DNA from: Candidatus Latescibacterota bacterium
GTDB taxonomy: Bacteria > Latescibacterota > 4484-107 > B68-G9
Length of the DNA stretch: 19,790 nt
Assembly (NCBI GenBank): GCA_012962735.1
Contig: DTXA01000271.1
Span: 1-19,790, forward strand
Reading direction: 5' to 3'
Below, piece by piece: positions 13,985 through 19,790 of the stretch. The first letter of the stretch is position 1, and each line of letters opens with the position of its first letter. Under the pieces are notes generated by a model. It saw nothing but the letters and a program-made list of their open reading frames with translations. It was not told where the DNA came from and searched no databases. The translations under genes and the position numbers were made by a program.

Positions 13985-15277
13985 CTAAGCCTTGCTCACT
14001 ACTGAAAGTTTATCCACCAACACCGGCGGAGCGCAGAGCGTCCCTCTCACCCATTCCGCCCGGGAGCCCACGACGAGGACATGCTTTAGGGCTTCGTACA
14101 CGTTGCCCGCCAACATAGTGTTCTTGACCCTGCCGACCACCTCCCCGTTCTCCACCTTATACCCCAGCGCTACGTTCACCGAGAACTCCCCGCTAATGGG
14201 GTTGCCCTGGCCTAACCCTAACACATCGTCCACCACGATCCCCTCTTCCACACCCTCGAGCATCTCCTCGTTCGGGATATCCCCGGGTACGAGGAGCCAG
14301 TTGTTGGGGGAGCATCCTGTGTTCCCGGTAGGTTTCTTCCCGGCCCTAGTTGCTGTATCCAGGTCGTAAAGGAAGTTCCGCAGGACCCCCTCCTCTATGA
14401 GAACGGTCCTTCCAGTGGGCACTCCGTCCCCGTCGTAGTGGCCCGACCCCATCCTGTAGTCCTCAACCCCGCTGTCGGTCAAAGAGATCTTCGGGTCCGC
14501 TATTTCCTCCCCCAACTTCCCCGAAAGCGGGGAAGAGCCCAGTAGCACATTTTTGCCGCTCAGCCCAAGCCTCAGAGAGAGCAGCAACACCTCTAGGCCC
14601 TCGGGCGTGAAGAGCACCGGCATCCGCCCGCTCCGGACCTGGACGATCCTCTCGGCCATCCGGAACCTCTCCACCGCCCTCCGGGCCACCTCAGAGGGGT
14701 CTATCTCCGCCCGCCTCCAGCCCCGGCCGTACCCTGCCATCAGGATGTCCCCCTCCTGGACGAGCTCCCCGTAGACCCTTAAGGAGTATCCCGTGCCCTC
14801 CCCTTCGAAGTCCAGCCCTGTCGTATTAGCCACGTGAGTCCTAACCAACTGCTTCGCCGCATAGGCGTATACCGTGATATCGGGGTTGTACGCCTTCACC
14901 AGCCCCAGCATCTCCCTGCACTGGTCTACGAGGCGTTCCGTTGGGATCTCCGCCACCGCCTCGTCGTATAGCTTAACATCCGGTGCCTTCTCCTTCGGAA
15001 AGGTGTATCCGACTTCCCTTCCGAACTTGGCCAGGGAGAGGGCCTTCTCCACCAGCAGGTCCACGTCCTCGGGATCTGTCACGTGCGACTCCCCGACCCT
15101 CCCGTCCGCTATCACCTTGAGCCCTATGAGGATCGTCTGGGATGTTTTTATGGACTTGAGCTTGTCCGCCTCGAAACTGACCGGCGTGCTCTCTCCCCAG
15201 GAGGCCGCTGCCTGGGCGGACTGGGCCTTCCCGGAGACCTTTTCTAGAACCCTATATACTATTTCCTGTAAGTTCAT
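13985..15277 (-). CDS. tldE: TldE/PmbA-type subunit of the TldD/TldE metalloprotease
   Basis: The protein has 430 aa starting with MNLQEIVYRVLEKVSG. TldE is the non-catalytic partner that forms a heterodimeric protease with TldD; the E. coli complex cleaves unfolded peptides and matures microcin B17. Family marks include TILIGLKVIADGRVGESHVTD, a LLGSSPLSGKLGEEI stretch near residue 260, and the C-terminal block GNTGCSPNNWLLVPGD then GEFSVNVALGYKVENGEVVG. As expected for TldE, the HExxxH motif is absent. A longer in-frame extension to 15376 exists but lies inside tldD; the ATG at 15277 overlaps the tldD stop by four bases (ATGA), the usual coupled arrangement. Any peptide substrate specific to this organism is not visible. 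Confidence 0.9.
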   Translation of the reverse strand: MNLQEIVYRVLEKVSGKAQSAQAAASWGESTPVSFEADKLKSIKTSQTILIGLKVIADGRVGESHVTDPEDVDLLVEKALSLAKFGREVGYTFPKEKAPDVKLYDEAVAEIPTERLVDQCREMLGLVKAYNPDITVYAYAAKQLVRTHVANTTGLDFEGEGTGYSLRVYGELVQEGDILMAGYGRGWRRAEIDPSEVARRAVERFRMAERIVQVRSGRMPVLFTPEGLEVLLLSLRLGLSGKNVLLGSSPLSGKLGEEIADPKISLTDSGVEDYRMGSGHYDGDGVPTGRTVLIEEGVLRNFLYDLDTATRAGKKPTGNTGCSPNNWLLVPGDIPNEEMLEGVEEGIVVDDVLGLGQGNPISGEFSVNVALGYKVENGEVVGRVKNTMLAGNVYEALKHVLVVGSRAEWVRGTLCAPPVLVDKLSVVSKA

Positions 15278-16635
15278 CTTCTTCCTCCCACTACGACGTT
15301 CCTTATGCGGATGTGGGGACTTCCCGTGCTCACGGGCGCTCCCTGCGCCCCCTTGCCGCAGTGGCCATGGTCCCACTTGAGGTCGTTCCCCACGGCCTCT
15401 ATGTTCTTTAAGGTCTCGAAGAGGTTGCCAGTTAAGACCACATCCCTAACCAGCTCTTCCACTTTCCCATTCCTTATCATATACCCCCATCCAGCGCTGA
15501 ACGTGAACATCTCCATCATAGTCTGCCCGCCGACCACGTCCACCGCGTAGACCCCGAGCTTCATCTCCGAAAGCATGTCTTCGAAGGAGACATCCCCGGG
15601 CTTTATGTATGTGTTTGTCATCCGGACTATGGGCTCGTGCGAATATCCCTGTGCCCTGGCGTTCCCCGTGAGGGGCTCCCCCATCTTTGCGGAGGTCTCC
15701 CTGTTATGCAGCCTCCCCACAAGCACCCCTTCCTTCAGGAGGTAGCTCCTCCTCGCTGAGACCCCCTCGTCGTCGTACATTATGGAACCGTAGAGCCCTG
15801 GGATGGTGCCGTCGTCCACTATCGACACATCCTCAACCCCGAACCTCCTACCTAATACCAGGAGCTCCTTCATCCTGGGGTTCTCGTACACGAAGTCTGC
15901 CTCGCTCAGGTGCCCGAAGGCCTCGTGTGCGAATACCCCGGCCAGGCGGGGGTTCAATATGACAGTGTAGATCCCTCCCTTCACGGGAGGGGCGGAGAGC
16001 AGCTCCACCGCCCTTTCAGCTGCCGCCTCGGCCTTTTCCTGCAGCCCCTCCACGGTCTCAAACCCTCCGTGGGACATGGCCCGTCTGGTCACCCTTTGCA
16101 CGTTGTCTCCATCCCTTGCGATCGCCGTTAGGTATATGCTTATGTCCGGCCGTTCGTCCTCTATGTACGTCCCCTCGGAATTGATGTACCATATCCTCCT
16201 GAAGGAATCCCCATACCTGGTCTCCGTGGTCTCTATCTTGGGGTGGTGCTTGAGCATTATCTCGTTGTACTCTCTGGCCACCCTCACTTTCTCGTCCAGT
16301 GCTACCCCCCGGAAGTCCCTGCCCCGAAACTCCACCCTGACCTCCTCCTCCACAGGCTCCACCTCGGCCAGCTTGCTGTCCTCCTTCCCCACGAGCCTGG
16401 CGACCTCGCAGGCCCGTCCTACGGCCTCGGAGAGCTCCCCCAGGTCGTTGAACACCGCCATACCCCACCCACCCTTGGCTAGAGCCCTGACTATCCCGCC
16501 CCTAACCTTAGAGGCTGACAGGACGTCTATCTCCTTCCCCTTGAAGGTCACCGCCGTCGACTCCACCTCCTCCACCCGTACCTCCACATAGTCAGCCCGG
16601 CCACGTCTTAAAGCCTCTTCCAATCTTTGCCTCAT
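15274..16635 (-). CDS. tldD: TldD metalloprotease catalytic subunit
   Basis: Zinc-dependent cytosolic protease of 453 aa. The active-site motif HEAFGH (HExxxH) is at residues 237-242, and the conserved Cys426 near the C-terminus in HGHCGKG supplies a further ligand. Other family blocks are GGIYTVILNPRLAGVFAHEA, SIVDDGTIPGLYGSIMYDDEG and RMTNTYIKPGD. It is translated ahead of tldE with a 4-nt overlap, giving the heterodimer. The ATG at 16635 has AGGGGGAAG just upstream. A possible promoter lies at 16705-16734. Confidence 0.93.
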   Translation of the reverse strand: MRQRLEEALRRGRADYVEVRVEEVESTAVTFKGKEIDVLSASKVRGGIVRALAKGGWGMAVFNDLGELSEAVGRACEVARLVGKEDSKLAEVEPVEEEVRVEFRGRDFRGVALDEKVRVAREYNEIMLKHHPKIETTETRYGDSFRRIWYINSEGTYIEDERPDISIYLTAIARDGDNVQRVTRRAMSHGGFETVEGLQEKAEAAAERAVELLSAPPVKGGIYTVILNPRLAGVFAHEAFGHLSEADFVYENPRMKELLVLGRRFGVEDVSIVDDGTIPGLYGSIMYDDEGVSARRSYLLKEGVLVGRLHNRETSAKMGEPLTGNARAQGYSHEPIVRMTNTYIKPGDVSFEDMLSEMKLGVYAVDVVGGQTMMEMFTFSAGWGYMIRNGKVEELVRDVVLTGNLFETLKNIEAVGNDLKWDHGHCGKGAQGAPVSTGSPHIRIRNVVVGGRR

Positions 16636-16704
16636 ATCTTCCCCCTAATTATAGGAAAGCTCTTTGCTTCGCTCGGATACTTTTAAGCCCGAGGACGTCT
16701 ACTA

Positions 16705-16734
16705 TATATAATACATAATGAGCACAAAAATCAA
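16705..16734 (-). promoter_or_regulatory. Candidate promoter for tldD-tldE
   Basis: Minus-strand TTGATT (16734-16729), 18 bp, then TATATA (16710-16705), in an AT-rich stretch of otherwise GC-rich DNA. It would give a leader of about 60 nt before the tldD ATG. A perfect TATAAT nearer the gene (16653-16648) lacks a -35 and would leave almost no leader. Confidence 0.4.
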
Positions 16735-16816
16735 GAAAAGAGAAAATCCCCCTCGTCCGCCCGGCGGGATAGGTGGTGAGGGCTATAGCCATCACTCCTT
16801 CCCAGCCGGGAGATAA

Positions 16817-17008
16817 CTATCTCCTGCCCAACTTCCCCAAGGCTGCTTCTAACGCTCTTCCCGCCTCCTCCATATACTGTGCAGCTCGCCGTAACTCCTC
16901 TGCGACCTCAGAAGCCTTCTCCGCCCATTTGAGGAACTCCCTCGCATGTTCGGCATTGTGCTCTATCCAGTGGGAAAGGAGCACCCTGATCTTCTCTCTA
17001 TCCTCCAT
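16817..17008 (-). CDS. Small charged helical protein of unknown function
   Basis: A 63-aa protein predicted almost wholly helical, rich in Glu, Ala, Arg and His: LLSHWIEHNAEHAREFLKWA, then EVAEELRRAAQYMEEAGRAL and EAALGKLG. The heptad-like spacing of Ala/Leu suggests a two- or three-helix bundle. I have the impression that similar 'HWIEHNxEHAxxxxxWA' proteins exist as stand-alone small genes in anaerobes, but I cannot name a function. The His and Glu pairs (HWIEHNAEH) could bind metal; this is inference only. The ATG at 17008 has a strong GGAGGGGGAG directly upstream, supporting real translation. It lies between the TIM-barrel stub and tldD on the same strand, with about 180 bp before tldD. 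Confidence 0.6.
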   Translation of the reverse strand: MEDREKIRVLLSHWIEHNAEHAREFLKWAEKASEVAEELRRAAQYMEEAGRALEAALGKLGRR

Positions 17009-17064
17009 CTCCCCCTCCAGAGATAGAGTATAGGCAAAGGCGAAGCTCTACCTATATCTATGCC

Positions 17065-17160
17065 TTATATGTCTTCTCCCATGCCTTTAAAACCAGCCCC
17101 TTTCAAAAGTCGCAGTGCCCTTTCTGCCTCCGGTATCAGCGTGTTGACGCCCAGCTCCAT
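17065..17160 (-). pseudogene. 31-codon stub resembling the start of a xylose-isomerase-like TIM barrel protein
   Basis: An ATG at 17160, with AAGGAGGGA just before it, opens MELGVNTLIPEAERALRLLK followed by GAGFKG, and stops at 17065. The 'MkLGvNT...al..lkeaGf.g' pattern is the usual beginning of sugar phosphate isomerase/epimerase-like TIM barrels (about 280 aa). Everything after the first beta-alpha unit is missing. It follows the glycosidase-like gene stop by about 10 nt, so it was probably the next gene of that operon before being deleted. A short peptide gene with another role is possible but less likely. Confidence 0.45.
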
Positions 17161-17169
17161 CTTCCCTCC

Positions 17170-18582
17170 TTATCGTTGTATCCGGAAGGCGTAGAGCCTC
17201 GTGTTCACGAACTTGAAGGCCAAACGCACAGGCTCCCCGCAGAGCCGGGATATATCCCACCTTCCTCCCCAGCTCGCCCTGTGGTCCACCTTGTCGCCCC
17301 TGAGCACATCCGCCTCCTCCAGGGAGAAGCCGGGTATCGGCTTTCCATCCTCGTCCAAAAACCCCACCTTCAGCCACGAGGACCCCGGCGGGAAGCGGTC
17401 CGCATCTGCGTTAACCCTCAATTCCCTTTCCTCAAATCGCACCGGCACTGTGACCAAGACTCCTTCCTCCCCGCTGGCATCCAAGGAGGCGAAGCCGTCC
17501 AGCCTCAGTTTCGCCAGCCCGGTAGCCGCCCAGAAGGTGGCCTTCGGTGTTCCGTCGGGTTCAGTTCCGTGGGCGGGGGGGCCGGGAGGGGAGTGGGGAT
17601 GCATCCGACCCGCGTAGTAGATCCAGAGTTCGTCCCCAACCTGCACCGGAGGAGAAGCTGCCGGGAAAGCCCAGAAGTAGTCGAAGTCCCCGTCCGGTCC
17701 GTTCGGAAGGAAGGTCTCCCCCTCGCACACCCTTTCCCACGCCCTTCCATCCCTGCTGCACAGAAGCTCTGTGTCCAGCCTGCGGTATGGATAGTGGTAC
17801 ACCTCTAAGAAGCCCAGGTACATATCCCCATAGACGAAACCGTTCGCACCGTAGTGCTGTCTGTCGTGGGCCAAGTCTATCTCCGACCAGCGGAGCACGA
17901 GCTCAGGTGTAGTCCAGTTCAGGAAGTCCTCGCTTTCGGCCCTGAAAATGTACCTCCCCGGAAGCACTGGCCCGTACCTCGTGAAGACGACGTACCTTCT
18001 CCTCAGGGCGTCGTACCAGAAGGATGTCCTGTCCCCGGCCTTCGGGATGAGTATGCGGGGGAAGGGCCTCCAATGCACCCCGTCCTCGGACGTGAACCCG
18101 TAGAGCCCGGCCCCCTCGTCCCCCTCGGTGTACGCCACGGCCTTGAACCCCCCCTTGGGGTCGTGGACCACGGAGCAGTTGTCCATCTCCAAGGAGAGCA
18201 CCACGTTGTTCTTCCTCGTGCCCGCAACTTCGTGCAGGCCTAGCTTCGGCTTCTCCCAGCCCAGGCCGTCCGGGGATGTGGCGTAACACAGGCTCGTGCG
18301 CTCTCTGCCCCTGAGCCACCTTCGGTAGGTGTTGTACCACATCCTCCACCCGTCCCCGATCCTGTACACCCCCCCTCCGAAGGGAAAGGCCGTCCCGCCC
18401 TCCCAGGGGTGCTCGGGGGAGAGGATCGGGTTCCCCTCGTACTTGCGCACCTCCCCGAGCCTCCGCACGAGGTTCTCGCTGCGGTCCACGAGGTAATTGT
18501 CCACGAAAAGCTGTGGTGCTCCTGGTGTGATATCCACGATCTGGGGTCGGGGCTGCGGCCTGGGGAGTTCGGGAAGTTCCAT
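17170..18582 (-). CDS. Five-bladed beta-propeller glycosidase-like protein with C-terminal beta domain
   Basis: The protein has 470 aa. After a proline-rich start it shows LFVDNYLVDRSENLVRRL, NPILSPEHPWEGG and WRMWYNTYRRW, then repeated blades such as SLCYATSPDGLGWEKPKLGL, FTSEDGVHWRPFP and LLCSRDGRAWERV. This pattern belongs to the large GH32/GH43-like propeller group common in environmental carbohydrate loci. The final ~110 residues (LRLDGFASLDASGEEGVLVT onward) look like a beta-sandwich module ending LYAFRIQR, a typical intact end. No signal peptide is seen. The exact sugar substrate is unknown. The ATG at 18582 has AGGGGG upstream and a candidate promoter at 18633-18661. The frame is intact; the TIM-barrel stub follows downstream. 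Confidence 0.75.
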   Translation of the reverse strand: MELPELPRPQPRPQIVDITPGAPQLFVDNYLVDRSENLVRRLGEVRKYEGNPILSPEHPWEGGTAFPFGGGVYRIGDGWRMWYNTYRRWLRGRERTSLCYATSPDGLGWEKPKLGLHEVAGTRKNNVVLSLEMDNCSVVHDPKGGFKAVAYTEGDEGAGLYGFTSEDGVHWRPFPRILIPKAGDRTSFWYDALRRRYVVFTRYGPVLPGRYIFRAESEDFLNWTTPELVLRWSEIDLAHDRQHYGANGFVYGDMYLGFLEVYHYPYRRLDTELLCSRDGRAWERVCEGETFLPNGPDGDFDYFWAFPAASPPVQVGDELWIYYAGRMHPHSPPGPPAHGTEPDGTPKATFWAATGLAKLRLDGFASLDASGEEGVLVTVPVRFEERELRVNADADRFPPGSSWLKVGFLDEDGKPIPGFSLEEADVLRGDKVDHRASWGGRWDISRLCGEPVRLAFKFVNTRLYAFRIQR

Positions 18583-18632
18583 AGTATCCCCCTTATGGCT
18601 GTTTTGACCAGATCGTCCACGCCTTTCTTTGA

Positions 18633-18661
18633 AATATACTTCCTCTTCATCGCTTTCGCAA
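18633..18661 (-). promoter_or_regulatory. Candidate promoter for the glycosidase-like gene
   Basis: Minus-strand TTGCGA (18661-18656), a 17-bp spacer and TATATT (18638-18633), about 50 bp before the ATG at 18582. Four of six bases match the -35 consensus and five of six match the -10. Confidence 0.4.
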
Positions 18662-18668
18662 CTGCCCG

Positions 18669-18989
18669 ATGGGTGAATTGAAAAAATTCTTGATAAGTAG
18701 AAAAAATGATTATATTTCTCCTCGATATCGGAAAGGCCGGTGGTTAAGGATGCTGAGGCTATGCGGCCTTCTGCATCTTTTCGACCTTTTCCTCATCCAG
18801 TGCAACTTCAGATGCATCTATTGTTACGAGTCCTTCCCAAATATCTCTATGAAGCCCGAGATAGAGGAAGGAGTTATCAGATGGGTGAGGAAGAGGACGA
18901 AGTTTGTAAAGGTTTTCCGTGTGGGGAGAGCCTTTGTTAAGGTTCGATGTCGTGGAAAGGCTCGGAGAGGATTCGGGTTTTCTATATAA
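18669..18989 (+). pseudogene. Radical SAM (anaerobic sulfatase-maturase-like) remnant
   Basis: The 106-codon frame contains QCNFRCIYCYESFPNISMKP followed by EIEEGVIRWVRKR (about 18798-18893). This is the CxxxCxxC cluster motif with the CYE...MxxE continuation typical of radical SAM/SPASM peptide-modifying enzymes such as anaerobic sulfatase maturases. The family is normally about 400 aa. Here the sequence before the motif does not form the usual leader strand, and after ~35 residues it turns into basic low-complexity text, so only the cluster-binding piece survives. The surrounding 18.6-19.1 kb is more AT-rich than neighbouring genes. A later frame near 19021-19083 (QPKYGSYSHIKNAMKLNP, stop) also looks coding and may be another fragment. 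I see no intact gene from 18990 to 19100. Confidence 0.6.
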
Positions 18990-19101
18990 GCGTTCAGAGA
19001 ACATACCGACAACCCTTGGTTTCGGACAGCCTAAGTATGGGAGTTATAGCCATATTAAGAATGCGATGAAGCTCAATCCCTAAGATGGACCCCGCTACCT
19101 C

Positions 19102-19130
19102 TTGACAATCTTGGGCAGAAATCTTATCTT
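19102..19130 (+). promoter_or_regulatory. Sigma70-type promoter of tRNA-Leu
   Basis: A perfect -35 TTGACA (19102-19107), a 17-bp spacer and -10 TATCTT (19125-19130). The predicted start near 19137 is about nine bases before the tRNA. Confidence 0.75.
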
Positions 19131-19145
19131 TTGAACAGATCGGGC

Positions 19146-19233
19146 GCCGAAGTGGCGGAACTGGTAGACGCGCTGGCCTCAGGAGTCAGTGGAGCTCGTC
19201 TCCGTGGGGGTTCGAGTCCCCCCTTCGGCACCA
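19146..19233 (+). tRNA. tRNA-Leu (anticodon CAG)
   Basis: An 88-nt class II tRNA. The acceptor stem GCCGAAG pairs with CTTCGGC, followed by A73 and an encoded CCA. The D arm contains GGTAGA. The anticodon stem CTGGC/GTCAG encloses loop CTCAGGA with anticodon CAG, reading CUG leucine codons. A long variable arm is built on GGAG/CTCC. The T arm has GGGGG-TTCGAGT-CCCCC. All parts fit a functional bacterial tRNA-Leu. Confidence 0.95.
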
Positions 19234-19238
19234 AATTC

Positions 19239-19264
19239 GCACCATTTCGGTGCTTTTTTCTTTT
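19239..19264 (+). terminator. Intrinsic terminator after tRNA-Leu
   Basis: Stem GCACC/GGTGC with loop ATTTC, followed by TTTTTTCTTTT. It begins six bases after the tRNA CCA end and stops only three bases before the ATG of the RpiB-like gene. Confidence 0.8.
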
Positions 19265-19267
19265 CCC

Positions 19268-19790
19268 ATGGACCGAGGCGAGATAGAACGGATCGTCCGG
19301 GAGGTGTTGGCCCGCCTCTCCCCCCAAGTCCTTCCAAAGGAAGCACCATCCGGCGTTTGGGTATTCCAGGGTCGCCTTCTGACCGAAGGTGAGTTGAGAG
19401 CAGCAGCGGAACGAGGAGTGCGGGAGATAGCTATCCCCCCGGGGACCCTCATCACCCCCTTAGCTAAGGACGCCCTCAAGGAGCTCGGAATCTCCATCGT
19501 ACCCCATCGTCCCACCCAGGCCGAACCCAGCCCCTCCAAACCCGACCCAGGAGCCATAGCCTTAGGCTCGGACCACGCGGGCTTCGCCCTCAAGGAGACC
19601 ATCAAGAAGGCCCTCGCCGAAGAGGGATACACCGTAAGAGACTTCGGCACCTCCTCCCCCGAGCCGGTGGACTACCCGGACTTCGCCCTCAAGGTCGCCC
19701 AGGCCGTGTCCTCGGGAGCCTGCGCGGCCGGTATCATAGTAGACGGGGCCGGGTTCGCCTCTGCCGTGGTGGCCAACAAGCTTCCCGGTA
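19268..19790 (+). CDS. RpiB/LacAB-family sugar-phosphate isomerase with N-terminal microcompartment-type targeting region (cut by window end)
   Basis: 174 codons are visible with no stop. Residues 1-17 (MDRGEIERIVREVLARL) form an amphipathic helix of the type used as an encapsulation peptide for bacterial microcompartment (BMC) cargo. Residues ~29-78 contain LLTEGELRAAAERG and GTLITPLAKDAL, similar to the 'TP.A' N-terminal segment of ethanolamine-utilisation proteins such as EutT/EutQ. A Pro-rich linker (80-95) leads to an RpiB domain: GSDHAGFALKE (100-110), the FGTSS loop, VDYPDFA and IIVDGAGFASAVVANK. The catalytic Cys of E. coli RpiB (Cys66 in CGTG) is replaced by Asp159. RpiB interconverts ribose- and ribulose-5-phosphate, and the family also includes other isomerases. 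The ATG has no Shine-Dalgarno and lies just after a terminator. RpiB-like and deoxyribose-phosphate aldolase genes occur in BMC loci of the published sugar-phosphate-utilising class, so shell genes are expected downstream. The family is certain, the BMC role likely. Confidence 0.85.
   Translation, partial: MDRGEIERIVREVLARLSPQVLPKEAPSGVWVFQGRLLTEGELRAAAERGVREIAIPPGTLITPLAKDALKELGISIVPHRPTQAEPSPSKPDPGAIALGSDHAGFALKETIKKALAEEGYTVRDFGTSSPEPVDYPDFALKVAQAVSSGACAAGIIVDGAGFASAVVANKLPG

Noticed and set aside
15278..15376. N-terminal extension of tldE
   Set aside because: It is fully contained in the tldD coding region; the ATG overlapping the tldD stop gives the family start.
19189..19392. + strand frame beginning inside tRNA-Leu
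   Set aside because: It overlaps the tRNA, the terminator and the RpiB-like gene in another frame and has low-complexity Pro/Gly/Arg content.

Overview
This window looks like a chromosomal segment of a GC-rich, probably thermophilic bacterium. Bacterial signs are purine-rich Shine-Dalgarno sequences, tightly packed operons, a sigma70-type promoter (TTGACA, 17 nt, TATCTT) before a tRNA-Leu gene with encoded CCA, and a fur-feoA-feoB operon. The strong use of ATA (Ile) and AGG/AGA (Arg) codons suggests a thermophile. I cannot assign a phylum from the sequence alone.

Layout. (1) Positions 1-5280, + strand: a decayed zone. An argC fragment abuts a Lon protease lacking its N-terminal domain. A frame-broken sialidase-like remnant, an intact radical SAM gene, a UroD-like remnant, an intact sialidase-family gene and a frameshifted phosphodiesterase-like remnant follow. 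(2) 5279-9333, + strand: an intact operon-like run of branched-chain aminotransferase (ilvE), aspartate-semialdehyde dehydrogenase (asd), a short-chain dehydrogenase and an NCS2/AzgA-type nucleobase permease, closed by a perfect 11-bp hairpin. (3) 9451-11155, - strand: a truncated ceramidase-like gene and an intact PL22 oligogalacturonate lyase, separated by a perfect 36-bp palindrome. (4) 11297-13829, - strand: the ferrous-iron operon fur-feoA-feoB, with a promoter and a Fur-box-like palindrome on the presumed start site. (5) 13985-16635, - strand: the tldD-tldE protease pair. (6) 16817-18582, - strand: a small helical protein, a 31-codon TIM-barrel stub and a large beta-propeller glycosidase-like protein. 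(7) 18669-19790, + strand: a radical SAM remnant, tRNA-Leu(CAG), a terminator, and the 5' part of an RpiB-family gene cut by the window end.

Two things stand out. First, the RpiB-like protein carries an N-terminal amphipathic helix of the kind used as a bacterial-microcompartment encapsulation peptide, a linker-separated extra domain, and Asp where the catalytic Cys of E. coli RpiB sits. This suggests that a microcompartment locus of the sugar-phosphate type begins at the right edge. Second, at least seven gene remnants occur in under 20 kb, mostly of glycan or phosphoester hydrolases and radical SAM enzymes. Several keep recognisable family motifs that jump between frames or are joined across missing internal segments. 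This is either real deletion-biased decay or an assembly artefact; reads across the junctions would tell.
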